From a virus: DNA of 28,226 nt. The DNA is taken from positions 5,007 to 33,232 of the IMG/VR virus record IMGVR_UViG_3300030430_000981; one strand, given 5' to 3'. The first letter of the stretch is position 1, and each line of letters starts with the position of its first letter. Below are positions 1-7,963 of this stretch, piece by piece. The notes below the pieces were generated by a model. It was given only the letters and a program-made list of their open reading frames with translations. It had not been told where the DNA came from and searched no databases. The translations under genes and the position numbers were made by a program.

Positions 1-2
1 CT

Positions 3-116
3 TCGGCAGTCCCCGCCACTTTTCCGGTTCAACCACCTCGGCCCTTGAACATCGGTCCTTCGACCTTACCTGACCCACGAGATCAGGAACTAGCACAAAG
101 GTTAGCAGCGCGATGA
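3..116 (+). CDS. C-terminal end of an upstream gene (partial)
   Basis: An open frame runs in from the left edge and stops at TGA 114-116, which overlaps the ATG of the next gene (ATGA at 113-116). This is the coupling style used throughout this genome. About 37 residues are visible, proline-rich and ending in a charged helix (DPRDQELAQRLAAR). The part from 33 to 67 is made of heptanucleotide repeats. By position it is probably the last gene of the virion/tail block, but no function can be read from the fragment. Confidence 0.55.
   Translation, partial: SAVPATFPVQPPRPLNIGPSTLPDPRDQELAQRLAAR
33..67 (+). repeat. Heptanucleotide tandem repeat, locus 1
   Basis: Five consecutive 7-base units in perfect register fit a degenerate GGACCTT/C consensus (CCACCTC at 33, GGCCCTT at 40, GAACATC at 47, GGTCCTT at 54, CGACCTT at 61). 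The array lies in the 3' part of the partial upstream gene. Related units occur near 2748, 4314, 4903, 8905, 14163, 15228, 17614 and 23488. Confidence 0.6.
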
Positions 117-373
117 TCAAACTTTATCATTTACTGATGGATAGTCGTCACAATCCTCTGTCTCACATACCGGACACTAATACGAGGCACCTTGTGATGC
201 AGGTCTTGGCATGGATGTGGTGTATCATATTTAGCATGTGGATGGGTTCAATTGTGGTGTTTGGCATAAGCGCAGCTATACACGCAATTCTACTCGCTGG
301 AATATTTATTACGGTTGGCGTATTTGAAACAGCGAAACGCAAACCGAGTTACTTTAGTGGTTTTAAAAGATGA
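113..373 (+). CDS. Small membrane protein, putative holin
   Basis: An 86-aa protein with two closely spaced hydrophobic segments (about residues 27-50 and 52-70) separated by a very short turn. The N-terminus is hydrophilic and the C-terminal tail is basic (KRKPSYFSGFKR). Its stop overlaps the start of the lysozyme gene (ATGA at 370-373), so the two are translationally coupled. Small size, two membrane segments and immediate linkage to an endolysin are what a class II holin shows. I do not recognise the family by sequence. The main alternative is an unrelated membrane protein, because a GTA-type holin candidate is also present near 26 kb. Confidence 0.7.
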   Translation: MIKLYHLLMDSRHNPLSHIPDTNTRHLVMQVLAWMWCIIFSMWMGSIVVFGISAAIHAILLAGIFITVGVFETAKRKPSYFSGFKR

Positions 374-819
374 ACAAAGATCAGCTACGCGAAGAGCTTG
401 CATCGGATGAAGGCTGTAAGTACGAAATATATTTGGACCATCTTGGTCTGCCAACATTCGGAATCGGGCATCTAGTTAAGGACGCTGACCCGGAACACGG
501 TCAGCCAGTCGGCACACCTGTATCAGAGGAGCGTGTGCGTCAGGTATTCGATCTTGATATACTTGTTACGCTTGAAGATTGTCACAGACTGTACGATGAC
601 TTCGATGAGTTACCGGAAGAAGCTCAGTTGGTGATCGCAAACATGTGCTTTAACCTCGGCTACCCACGTTTGTCAAAATTTAAGGGCATGAAAGCTGGCA
701 TTGATGACCGGGATTGGCATCGTGCAGCAGACGAAATGGTCGATTCTAGGTGGCATGATCAGGTTCCGAACCGCGCAAAGCGTTTAGTCAAGCGAATCCG
801 TGATTTAGCAAATGACTGA
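370..819 (+). CDS. T4-type lysozyme (endolysin, glycoside hydrolase family 24)
   Basis: A 149-aa muramidase expected to cleave the MurNAc-GlcNAc bond of peptidoglycan at lysis. The whole protein aligns by eye with T4 lysozyme (164 aa). The catalytic Glu-Asp-Thr triad is E14 (SDEG), D23 (YLDHLG) and T29 (PTFGIGH), the same spacing as E11/D20/T26 in T4. The C-terminal signature SRWHDQVPNRAKRLVKRIR matches the T4 SRWYNQTPNRAKR region. There is no signal peptide or SAR segment, so release should depend on a holin, and the coupled upstream membrane protein is the obvious partner. No Rz/Rz1 spanin pair was recognised next to it. Confidence 0.95.
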   Translation: MNKDQLREELASDEGCKYEIYLDHLGLPTFGIGHLVKDADPEHGQPVGTPVSEERVRQVFDLDILVTLEDCHRLYDDFDELPEEAQLVIANMCFNLGYPRLSKFKGMKAGIDDRDWHRAADEMVDSRWHDQVPNRAKRLVKRIRDLAND

Positions 820-862
820 AAACATTAGAAAAAAACATCGATTCTCGTCGAGCTAATTTACA

Positions 863-1075
863 ATGACCGTACCAATACACCATCAGGTCGCTGAGAATCG
901 CTGTCCGCGCTGTCAATCACCCCTAAAAGTGGTCCAAGTGCACGGTCATGGGCAGTGTATTTACTGTAAAGCTGTAGTTGATGATTGTTGTCAGGGTGAA
1001 ACCTGTCAGGTTTCTAATCCTTCCGGCTCTGGCTCGTCACCTGTAGGATCACAGCGCACACCCATCACAATATGA
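863..1075 (+). CDS. Small zinc-ribbon protein (CPRC / VHGHxQC / CCxGExC)
   Basis: A 70-aa protein with Cys pairs CPRC (residues 14-17) and CIYC (31-34), the motif VHGHGQC before the second pair, and CCQGETC further on. This pattern suits a zinc ribbon and resembles small conserved bacterial and phage proteins with a CPxC...VHGHxQCxxC core. Function is unknown. The last ~22 residues lie opposite the convergent gene ending at 1006 and may be a poorly conserved tail. In the same frame upstream, an ATG at 812 opens a 14-codon frame closed by TAA just before this ATG, possibly a leader or a remnant of a longer N-terminus. The ribosome binding site is weak. Confidence 0.6.
   Translation: MTVPIHHQVAENRCPRCQSPLKVVQVHGHGQCIYCKAVVDDCCQGETCQVSNPSGSGSSPVGSQRTPITI
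998..1014. terminator. Short perfect hairpin between convergent genes
   Basis: GAAACCT (998-1004), a 3-base loop and AGGTTTC (1008-1014) form a perfect 7-bp stem at the meeting point of the rightward lysis block and the leftward replication operon, right at the stop codon of the leftward gene. Its position suits a bidirectional terminator, but neither side has a run of T, so this is weak. Confidence 0.3.
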
Positions 1076-1224
1076 TCTTCATACATTGTAATTATCTGCG
1101 CCGCCATCTCTGTGGTTCTTTCAATACACTCTGTTATTTCTCGGTAAGGTCCCCGTGTGTCATCTGCCACAAAACAATCTTGTAGATTGCCCATCATGCA
1201 GACTAACACCATTGCTTCAAACAT
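1006..1224 (-). CDS. Small Cys-rich DTRGPY protein, copy A
   Basis: A 72-aa protein, the last gene of the replication operon, starting 1 base after the polymerase stop (TGATATG). The N-terminus is short and hydrophobic (MFEAMVLVCMMG), like a weak export or lipoprotein-type signal. Four cysteines at 9, 17, 33 and 58 could form two disulfides. The core D22-TRGPY-27 and CIxR are shared without gaps with the product of 25770-25973. The tail is acidic (GDEPEPEGLET). I do not know a function. Its place beside the lysis genes, with its paralog beside the holin, hints at an envelope-related role, which is inference. Confidence 0.75.
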   Translation of the reverse strand: MFEAMVLVCMMGNLQDCFVADDTRGPYREITECIERTTEMAAQIITMYEDHIVMGVRCDPTGDEPEPEGLET

Positions 1225-1225
1225 A

Positions 1226-3097
1226 TCACTCTACCTGTCCCCAGTTGTCCACAATTGCTGCGTCAACATCGAAGGGTATGTTAAGATCAGGGATACACGT
1301 TGTCATAATTTCAACAACTTTGTCGGCCTGATCTTTTGACTCTATATTAAAGCATAGTTCATCGTGCACGGTAAGTATAGGGCATAAACCTTCACTGTGA
1401 CAATCTACCATAGCCTTCTTAGTCTGATCGGCACTTGAACCTTGGATCAGTTTATTAAGTGCCTTGTAGGTAAACGCACGTTTGATCATGCTCTTGCCGC
1501 CATACTCTTTGATTGCTTCTTCTAGTGGTAACGCTTTGTGAAAGCCAAATGATTTTGGTTCCCATCTATCAAAGCGACACTTGCGCCCTAGTATTGTGCG
1601 GATGCTACCCTTATCCGCAGCATGATTCATTGTCATGTCGGCGATGCCTTTCACGAATGGCACACGTTCGTGATATTTGTATAGCAATTCCTTTGCTTCT
1701 TCTTCTGTCAAATCAAGCACACCAGCTAACTTTTTACGGCCCATGCCATACATGACCCCAAGGTTCACAGTCTTTGCTTCTTTGCGGCTAATCCCCGCCA
1801 TGTCCGCAACAGTCTGATGAAAGTCAGCTTTGCCCTGCCTATACATTTCCACTACTTCATCAATCTGTGCGTGTCTATTTGCACCTTTTATCTGAGAACA
1901 ATAGTGTGCTAACCATCTTGGCTCTTGTGATGCATAGTCAAAACTTCCCCATTTGTATCCATCTTCTGGTATAAATAGACCACGGATCATGGCTTTTATT
2001 TCGGGGTCACGCGCCGGGATTTGTTGAAGGTTGGGGTTGGACGAAGAAAATCGTCCTGTGACTGTGCCCCCTTCATCTGAACGAAGAGGGTTAAAATCAC
2101 AATGGATACGACCGTTATGCGAATGCTCAAGAATAGTCTCCACAAATGTCGTGTTGGCTTTGTTAAACTCACGAAGGCGCACAATCTTTTTCGCAATTGG
2201 GTGCTCATGGTTCGCCAGAAATTGTTTTGTAAAGGCGGGGGCATCCGTCTTTTCTGTCCTATGATATTTAAGACCAAGAGCGTCGAACGCCTTTGCCACA
2301 GATGTAGCAACCCAAGGCTCTACGATAACCCCGGTCTCGGACCTTATTTCTTCTAGTAATGTTTTTTCCCTTACCAGCAGTTCCTTTTTTACTTGCTCTG
2401 CTTTGTCTATGTCCACTCTAACACCGCGCTGCTTCATGTCCAACAGCACAGGCAGTAGTGAGGACTCAAGCTTAAATATAGATGTGCATTCTTCCTTTTG
2501 TAAATCCACACGCAATCTATCCCACAAGCGGAGCGTAACGGCAGCATCCTGCTCTGCATATCTACCCACAAAGCTTGAGTCCAGTTGCCACATACCACTC
2601 TTGGCATCAACGCCATACATCGCCGCCGCAGCGCGTAACATCTTTTCGTTCTTTGTTTCGCCTAGATATTCCTTGGACAACGAGTTCAGGTTGTAGAACA
2701 GGCGATTCTCGTTCAACAGGGGCGCGGCTATCATGGTATCGATTATCGGACCTTGGACCTCTATCCCTGCCCAGCGCAACCAACCCAAGTCATACATAGA
2801 GTTATGCATGACCTTCTCAATGTTGGGTGTAGCTAACTGCTTCTTCAGCCAGTTGATCACAAGCTTTTCTGGCAGGTTGCCTGACTTGTGCCGCACAGGA
2901 TAATAGCCAACAAAATCACCAGCCGCCACAGCATAGCCAATGACATAACCGTCGTCACGGCACCAGCCGGGGCCGAGCCGTGTCAAGTTTGGGTCACATG
3001 TCTCCAAGTCGATAGCTATGCGGTCATATTTTGTAAGATCAGGGAACGACGATGGCGGCACCCATGTGTCCTCAAAGTCAAATAGATCAGCTTTCAT
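1226..3097 (-). CDS. polA: DNA polymerase I-type (family A) with 3'-5' exonuclease
   Basis: A 623-aa replicative DNA polymerase of the phage PolA type with no 5'-3' exonuclease domain. The N-terminal DnaQ-like proofreading domain has Exo I (D30-L-E32), Exo II (N99/D103) and Exo III (Y180...D184). The polymerase domain has motif A (FDYASQEPR, D387), motif B (R438xxxK442xxxL446xxxY450G) and motif C (H578-D579-E580). In motif B the position equivalent to E. coli Phe762 is leucine (L446). The gene starts 11 bases inside the end of the DUF6378 gene and is followed immediately by the small DTRGPY gene. Two heptamer repeat units (2748-2761) lie within the exonuclease-coding part. Confidence 0.96.
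   Translation of the reverse strand: MKADLFDFEDTWVPPSSFPDLTKYDRIAIDLETCDPNLTRLGPGWCRDDGYVIGYAVAAGDFVGYYPVRHKSGNLPEKLVINWLKKQLATPNIEKVMHNSMYDLGWLRWAGIEVQGPIIDTMIAAPLLNENRLFYNLNSLSKEYLGETKNEKMLRAAAAMYGVDAKSGMWQLDSSFVGRYAEQDAAVTLRLWDRLRVDLQKEECTSIFKLESSLLPVLLDMKQRGVRVDIDKAEQVKKELLVREKTLLEEIRSETGVIVEPWVATSVAKAFDALGLKYHRTEKTDAPAFTKQFLANHEHPIAKKIVRLREFNKANTTFVETILEHSHNGRIHCDFNPLRSDEGGTVTGRFSSSNPNLQQIPARDPEIKAMIRGLFIPEDGYKWGSFDYASQEPRWLAHYCSQIKGANRHAQIDEVVEMYRQGKADFHQTVADMAGISRKEAKTVNLGVMYGMGRKKLAGVLDLTEEEAKELLYKYHERVPFVKGIADMTMNHAADKGSIRTILGRKCRFDRWEPKSFGFHKALPLEEAIKEYGGKSMIKRAFTYKALNKLIQGSSADQTKKAMVDCHSEGLCPILTVHDELCFNIESKDQADKVVEIMTTCIPDLNIPFDVDAAIVDNWGQVE
2748..2761 (-). repeat. Heptamer repeat pair inside the polymerase gene
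   Basis: Two adjacent units, GGACCTT (2748-2754) and GGACCTC (2755-2761), read on the + strand, lie within the exonuclease domain coding region (around the GPIIDT motif, residue ~116). This is a two-unit locus of the scattered heptamer family and could be chance on its own. Confidence 0.4.
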
Positions 3098-3362
3098 CGT
3101 TTACAATCTCTCCGCCCAGTGCAGCGTATCCAACGATGTCGATCCAAGAATCATCCTTAGTTATATCCTCAGACAAACGTGCAAGCTTGACTCCAATCAT
3201 ACAGGCTACAACTTGCTCGGCGGTCACAGACCGCCCTAGAACTATGCTCCAGATTGTAGCTATGCGCTCGTGATTGAACTTGGCTGGGCCGTATTCCTTG
3301 GCCCTTTGTCCGTTAATTAAATCCTTAGCTGTATTAAGGAAATATTCCCTGTCTTTATTCAT
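3087..3362 (-). CDS. DUF6378-like protein
   Basis: A 91-aa protein with the pattern KEYGPAKFNHERIATIW, then VTAEQVVACMIGVKLARL, then DDSWIDIVGYAALGGE. This matches my memory of DUF6378, a small all-helical domain common in phage replication and nucleotide regions and resembling MazG-like all-alpha NTP pyrophosphohydrolases. A metal or nucleotide role is a guess. The start overlaps the helicase stop (ATGA at 3359-3362) and the end overlaps the polymerase start, so it is co-translated with replication proteins. The length is complete for the family. Confidence 0.8.
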   Translation of the reverse strand: MNKDREYFLNTAKDLINGQRAKEYGPAKFNHERIATIWSIVLGRSVTAEQVVACMIGVKLARLSEDITKDDSWIDIVGYAALGGEIVNDES

Positions 3363-4873
3363 AGCTGAAATCCGTATTGTGATTGTGACTCTACAATGTG
3401 CAGAGCCTTCTTAGCACGAGTAAGCCCAACATAAAACGTCCGTATTTCAGACGCTTGATCTTGGCTTTCGGCGCATGCTTTTGATGAATCTAATAGTAAG
3501 GCGACGTTATCCGCCTCGCCACCTTTGGCTTTGTGTATCGTCGATATCCGAATCCTCGGCTTGCCCGATAAGATAGACTCGCCCATCCGACGTACAGAAG
3601 TAATGTAGATCCGCTCCTTGTCCGATACTTTCAGGACTTCGTGCCACGGTGTCTGCTCTGTCGCGCTCAACTCGCACAGGCTCTGTATATCTGTGAGCGT
3701 GTAAGTTACTTCTGGGTTTAGGTTTGCAAGGCTTTTCCTGCCAGCTTTGGTAATAACGGTTGAGTTTAACTGTGTTGATAAGCTCTTCAGTTCCGATGCG
3801 GACAGTTGTTTGTTCTTGCATAGTCTAAGCCATACCTCGATTCCTGTTAAAACATTGGGCGATATGGACCAACCAGATCCTTCGCGCCAATACAGGAACC
3901 CTTGTTCTTTGAGGTCATTTGCGATTCTGTTGGCGATAAAGTTTGTACGAGCAAGGATTAGCCACTCACCAGTTGTAATGTCCACATCTAGGATATCACG
4001 ATGCCAGACAACTGTCCCGGTTTTATCGGTGGGTGACCACACTTTTTTCTGTCGTATATCTATCTGTTTTACAAGGGAATCTGCTAAATTATACACTGCC
4101 GTGGGAAGCCTGTATGATTTATCTAATACTATCTTATTTTCTGATGAACGCAGGAAATCTCTCACATCCACACCCATCCACGAGTAGATACATTGATCGT
4201 CATCTCCTGCATAATAGATGCGCTTGGCCTTGGTCTTCAGCACCTCGTGCACCATACGCCACTGCATGGGTACAAGGTCCTGCGCTTCGTCTACAATCAG
4301 GACATCTAACGTCGGACCTTGGCCCTCGGCTACAAACTGTTCGATCATGTCAACAAAATCTAGTTTGTTTGTTTCCTTCTTGTAGTCATTCACCACCTGA
4401 TCGACTAGCTTGAGTTGCTGATAATGCAACCTGCGATCCGCCGTAGCGGAAAACTGATCTTCAAGTGTGCGACCAGTAACCCTTGCTATTTGTATCATCG
4501 ATAAATACGCATCGCCGCCACGCCCCGGCGTAAACAATATCCCGTCAGACATTTTAACTGAAGAGTTAGCAGAAAACTCCAGACCCAAATACTTTGCTAT
4601 TTTGGTATAGTCAGCCCCCTTCAATACTTTTTGACCACTTAACCCTAAACAGTTAAATGCCAGCGAGTGTAGTGTACGAAACCAAACCATTTGTTGTGCG
4701 TCCATGTTCAGCTTTTCTGCCGCACGGTTACGCGCTTCTTCTGCGGCCTTCCGACTGAACGACACAAACGCGATCCTGTCTGGTGGTGTGCCGCGAGACA
4801 GTTCGTCTTCCACGATTGATATAAGTCTGGTTGTCTTGCCTGTACCGGGCGGTCCAAAGATTGTTGTTTCCAT
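3359..4873 (-). CDS. Superfamily 1 DNA helicase (UvrD/Rep type)
   Basis: About 504 aa from the ATG at 4873. This start is preferred because it overlaps the primase stop (TAATG) and puts the Walker A motif GPPGTGKTT at residues 7-15, as is usual. An upstream ATG would add 24 residues that overlap the primase. Further motifs are FSRKAAEEA (Ia), LIVDEAQDLVPMQW (II), YYAGDDDQCIYSWMG (III), a KSYRLP (IV-like) stretch and GLTRAKKALHIV (VI). It is an ATP-driven 3'-5' helicase by family, smaller than UvrD (~720 aa). It sits between primase and polymerase, so it may serve as the replicative or repair helicase, since no DnaB-type helicase is in the window. Confidence 0.93.
   Translation of the reverse strand: METTIFGPPGTGKTTRLISIVEDELSRGTPPDRIAFVSFSRKAAEEARNRAAEKLNMDAQQMVWFRTLHSLAFNCLGLSGQKVLKGADYTKIAKYLGLEFSANSSVKMSDGILFTPGRGGDAYLSMIQIARVTGRTLEDQFSATADRRLHYQQLKLVDQVVNDYKKETNKLDFVDMIEQFVAEGQGPTLDVLIVDEAQDLVPMQWRMVHEVLKTKAKRIYYAGDDDQCIYSWMGVDVRDFLRSSENKIVLDKSYRLPTAVYNLADSLVKQIDIRQKKVWSPTDKTGTVVWHRDILDVDITTGEWLILARTNFIANRIANDLKEQGFLYWREGSGWSISPNVLTGIEVWLRLCKNKQLSASELKSLSTQLNSTVITKAGRKSLANLNPEVTYTLTDIQSLCELSATEQTPWHEVLKVSDKERIYITSVRRMGESILSGKPRIRISTIHKAKGGEADNVALLLDSSKACAESQDQASEIRTFYVGLTRAKKALHIVESQSQYGFQL
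4314..4327 (+). repeat. Heptamer repeat pair inside the helicase gene
   Basis: GGACCTT (4314-4320) followed in register by GGCCCTC (4321-4327), + strand reading, inside the SF1 helicase gene just N-terminal to its DEAQ box. A two-unit member of the heptamer family. Confidence 0.4.
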
Positions 4874-6408
4874 TAGAACGGCACCTCGTTTTCTCCGACA
4901 TCGATCCTTGGAGCTTGAACCTCGGCCCCAAAACACGGAACCCACCAGACACGCATGGGTTTGGTATCGCCCTTGGTTGTGTTGAATCGTTTTAAGCCAT
5001 TAGCCGTACTGTCTGTGTTCAATTCTTTCAGACGTTCCTGTATCTGACCACGGCTGTAACTATCAAACTTGTGATTGCGTAGATACTTAATCAATGCCTC
5101 AAGCTTGAAGAACGTCTTGCCCTCTTCATCATCAGTATATGGCTTGCCCAGTGCTAGTTCTTCGGCTGACTGTGCCTGTACTCTTCCATCACAGAATGCC
5201 TCAAGTAGATCCATGAACTGACCTTTGTATGTTAGTTCTTCCGGCACTTCGATCTCGCTCATGTCTTCCATCATCATGGATACAATGACCTGCCAATCAG
5301 CCACCTTCATCATCGGTGGCATGATGTGTATCTGTTCCATGCATGCTTTTTGAAATCGTTGTGGTGTCTGTAGGTCATCTGTCGTTAGCTCGACTCGCTT
5401 ACCACCCACATCACAAAACCACACAGGTGGCTCTGATTTGACAACACACAGACCCGTGACCTCTACGTTTGTTATGTTGGATCCGATACCAAACTTTTTT
5501 GTCTTGCACAGACTCTTGTTGCAAAAAGATTTGAGCGGCTCCTGATCACACGGAAAGCCATACTCCTTCTTCTCATGCTGCTGCTGTATGGTGACTATCT
5601 CCGTAGCTGGTAGCGGCGGAGTGCAATACTTCATGTTAATTTCTTCTAGCCGTTGCCGCCAGTTATCTGGCTGTTCCTTCTTACAGGCAACTGCTGCTGC
5701 AAACATAACTGTATTGCGTGTGCCCTCTGGAATCCCCTGCCCAAACATACAGTTCAGGCAGGGGGACCACTCAACGAACTCGTCAACCTGTTCACCAAAT
5801 GTTAAACCAACAAAAACATTTGGGTCCACAGATCGGGCAGAGACGAGTTCAAGGAATCTTTCTAACGATGCTGGTTCACCGTCTTCGTCAATCGCGAAGC
5901 GGAGCGTCTGTTCCGAATCAAAGTACGGAAGGTTAATAAAGTTGCCAACATCACCACGCTCGACAAGAATCTGTTCCTGCTTCGGGAATATTTCGCAGCC
6001 ACCGTACCCAAGATAGGCAGCAATCTCTGATGCTTTGTCACGCAACTCTCCTGCGCTGATCCAGTCGTTGAAGAAAAAGAATATGTGAGCACCGCCGGAC
6101 TTGCTCCTGCATACAACGCAAGGCACTTCCATATCGCGCAGCTTTTTGTCTATTGCCACCAGATCCAAAGGATACTGATCAATATCAAGAGCGCCAAATT
6201 TGCACTTGTTGTGCTCGTTAATAGGAATAGATCCAACACCATTCAACCCCTGTAAGTGTTCACGAATCAAATCTAATGTCAGTGGCTTTCTTACGATGTA
6301 CGATTTAGCTTTCTGTTTACCAGCCCTTCGTTCATCAGATATCTGTGTCTGTCCATGTGCTGCGTCAAAGCCCTCAAACGCAGCCATGAACCGTTCATCT
6401 ATGTTCAT
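4873..6408 (-). CDS. Archaeo-eukaryotic-type primase (TOTE-like AEP)
   Basis: About 511 aa from ATG 6408. The N-terminal half has the AEP pattern of TOTE-type primases: IREHLQGLNGVGSIPI (residues ~48-63), the metal-binding LDID (D75, D77), then CRSKSGGAHIFF (about 100-111, the SxxGxH nucleotide-binding motif) and GYGGCEIFPKQ. A later Cys cluster (CDQEPLKSFCNKSLCK) could bind Zn or an Fe-S cluster. It should make primers for the PolA encoded two genes on. A longer frame opens at 6570, but the extra 54 residues do not look like the family and lie over a structured leader, so I chose 6408. Heptamer repeats encode part of the C-terminus (4903-4930). Confidence 0.87.
   Translation of the reverse strand: MNIDERFMAAFEGFDAAHGQTQISDERRAGKQKAKSYIVRKPLTLDLIREHLQGLNGVGSIPINEHNKCKFGALDIDQYPLDLVAIDKKLRDMEVPCVVCRSKSGGAHIFFFFNDWISAGELRDKASEIAAYLGYGGCEIFPKQEQILVERGDVGNFINLPYFDSEQTLRFAIDEDGEPASLERFLELVSARSVDPNVFVGLTFGEQVDEFVEWSPCLNCMFGQGIPEGTRNTVMFAAAVACKKEQPDNWRQRLEEINMKYCTPPLPATEIVTIQQQHEKKEYGFPCDQEPLKSFCNKSLCKTKKFGIGSNITNVEVTGLCVVKSEPPVWFCDVGGKRVELTTDDLQTPQRFQKACMEQIHIMPPMMKVADWQVIVSMMMEDMSEIEVPEELTYKGQFMDLLEAFCDGRVQAQSAEELALGKPYTDDEEGKTFFKLEALIKYLRNHKFDSYSRGQIQERLKELNTDSTANGLKRFNTTKGDTKPMRVWWVPCFGAEVQAPRIDVGENEVPF
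4903..4930 (+). repeat. Heptamer repeat array in the primase 3' end
   Basis: Four consecutive 7-mers in register (GATCCTT 4903, GGAGCTT 4910, GAACCTC 4917, GGCCCCA 4924), read on the + strand. On the coding strand they specify part of the last ~20 residues of the primase (around GAEVQAPRID). The period of 7 is not a multiple of 3, so the repeat is a DNA-level feature rather than a protein repeat. Confidence 0.55.
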
Positions 6409-6544
6409 TGGATCGCCCCATGTTGGTTTAGAGCGGGGGTGGTTGATTAGCAAACTCAGGTCAGAGACGGCAATCTCTATGCGACCTGTCGCGGGACCAA
6501 TCAACCTTGTACGCAGCCCCCGGCTACGCCCAAACCACCCGCGA
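6409..6544 (-). promoter_or_regulatory. Structured leader before the primase gene
   Basis: A 136-base gap between the SSB-like stop and the preferred primase start. In the leftward transcript the segment AATCAACCACCC (6448-6437) can pair either with GGTTGATT (6506-6499) or with GGGTGGTT (6540-6533). The two pairings share the same bases and exclude each other. This resembles a switching leader that could tune primase translation. Alternatively the region is coding, as an N-terminal extension of the primase from 6570. Confidence 0.35.
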
Positions 6545-7345
6545 TTAAAACGGTATTTCATCTCCTTCATCTGATGCGGACTGATTCATCTCTTCAGCCG
6601 TGCCTGCGGCTGTCTTAATCTCGCCCTTCTTAAACTGGTTATACAAGTCACGCGCCTGCACCAAAATATCGCTAGACACTTCCTTTACATCGCCCTGCGC
6701 TATTTGGTAGTTGAACCACGAACCTTTGTCGTTGCTCTCCTGCACAGAAGTCAGCTTCCAGACAGTCGCCCACATTGGTGGGGTAAACAAGCCCTTCTCT
6801 GGATGCACCAGCTTCATGCCAGCGCGGCGAGTATTCCACTGCTTGGCAATCTTCATCTGGGTCTTCTTCATATCACAGATCATTTGCTGCGGTATGCCGT
6901 CATCACCAAAAGCCAACACCAAGAACTGCGCTGACCGCACAAGCTCGTTACCGGACGGAAGCATCTCGTTAGCACCATTACGCTCAGTGCTACGGATGTC
7001 AGGACTATTCGGATCCAACTCACCCATAAAGCCACCACCATTCTCGCGTAACTGGAACTCCAGATACTTCATTTGATACGCGCAAGGGATCACACTAACT
7101 CCCTCTTCTGAGTCCCAGAACTGGCCCGTCACCGTATTAAACAAGTCACCACCCGAAGCACCTTTAATATACTTAGAGTCCTGCTTATTTAACTGCGGAG
7201 ACAACGGTTGCAGAATACGCAGAAACGGGATCTGCATATCTTCTGCACCTACATTCTCAAGACCTTCACCTGCACTCGCGTACAAGTCATCCATTACATT
7301 TGCCACTGCCGTGGACTTTTTTTCTACTACTGCTGTATCAGGCAT
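6545..7345 (-). CDS. Putative single-stranded DNA-binding protein
   Basis: A 266-aa protein with a flexible N-terminus, a central beta-rich region (IPFLRILQPLSPQLNK, ending near WATVWKLTSV) and an acidic tail finishing DEGDEIPF. Such acidic Phe-terminated tails are the partner-binding tails of SSB and T7 gp2.5. Its place directly upstream of primase, helicase and polymerase, together with this tail, supports an ssDNA-binding role coordinating replication. The fold itself is inferred, not recognised by a signature motif. The gene is preceded by AGGAAG and spaced 7 bases from the upstream gene. A recombination or annealing protein is the main alternative. Confidence 0.6.
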   Translation of the reverse strand: MPDTAVVEKKSTAVANVMDDLYASAGEGLENVGAEDMQIPFLRILQPLSPQLNKQDSKYIKGASGGDLFNTVTGQFWDSEEGVSVIPCAYQMKYLEFQLRENGGGFMGELDPNSPDIRSTERNGANEMLPSGNELVRSAQFLVLAFGDDGIPQQMICDMKKTQMKIAKQWNTRRAGMKLVHPEKGLFTPPMWATVWKLTSVQESNDKGSWFNYQIAQGDVKEVSSDILVQARDLYNQFKKGEIKTAAGTAEEMNQSASDEGDEIPF

Positions 7346-7352
7346 CTTCTTC

Positions 7353-7916
7353 CTAGCTCCTGCTTATCTTCGCTTCAGTTCCTACAAACACACCGAATGT
7401 TTCAAAGTCGATATCTTGTCCCGACTCTATCCGGTTTTTTACCCACGCCTTTAACGTCTGTGGATGGACGTGAGTCTTCTGTACCGGATCCAGACCTTGT
7501 GTCCGCAAGTCCTCTACAACTGAACCTGCCACATTGTCCTGTCCTGTATTGAATGACACTGTCACATCATTTTTGATGATGTCCCCTTCGCCAATAGAAC
7601 GTAACCAAGCGTAGGCTTCATCGCGTTTGTCGTCCGTGATACGGGCGTGTACAAACTGACGGAGCTTTATCTTGTTACCATCAACCTCAAGACTATCCAC
7701 ACCCATCTCTTGCATCAGGGCAGGGATGTCTTCTTCGTTGATCTTACGCTTTTTGTACTTGAGATCTTTTAGATACTGCTCTGCGGCAGCAATGTCTTCG
7801 TCAGCCTTGATAGACTCACGAATAAGACTTGAAAGACGAGAACCGCCTTTCGTATCTACATTGTCGAACTTGTCGGCTTCGACTGCCTCATCTAGTAGCT
7901 GGAACCATTCAGCCAT
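7353..7916 (-). CDS. Conserved phage protein next to the SSB-like gene (function unknown)
   Basis: A 187-aa soluble protein. The N-terminal half is helical and charged, with a likely coiled coil (EDIAAAEQYLKDLKYKKRKINEEDIPALMQEMG, about residues 40-72). It is followed by a small beta region (SLEVDGNKIKLRQFVHARI), then RDEAYAWLRSIGEGDIIKNDVTVSF, and a C-terminal VHPQTLKAWVKNRIESG...FGVFVGTEAKI. I recall this arrangement from phage replication clusters, always next to an SSB-like gene, but no function is established to my knowledge. A strong AAGGAG ribosome binding site precedes the ATG, and a good promoter lies just upstream. Confidence 0.75.
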   Translation of the reverse strand: MAEWFQLLDEAVEADKFDNVDTKGGSRLSSLIRESIKADEDIAAAEQYLKDLKYKKRKINEEDIPALMQEMGVDSLEVDGNKIKLRQFVHARITDDKRDEAYAWLRSIGEGDIIKNDVTVSFNTGQDNVAGSVVEDLRTQGLDPVQKTHVHPQTLKAWVKNRIESGQDIDFETFGVFVGTEAKISRS

Positions 7917-7963
7917 CTTTCATCTCCTTCGTAAAAGTTTAAGCCCTTCGGCTGTGGACGGCG

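Noticed and set aside
6409-6570. N-terminal extension of the primase by 54 residues
   Set aside because: The extension has no family resemblance and overlaps the SSB-like gene. The start at 6408 puts the AEP motifs at the usual distance. Kept as an alternative only.
1513-6574. Several rightward frames of 60-146 codons opposite the replication operon
   Set aside because: They are shadows of strongly supported genes (PolA, helicase, primase), with no RBS or family motifs.
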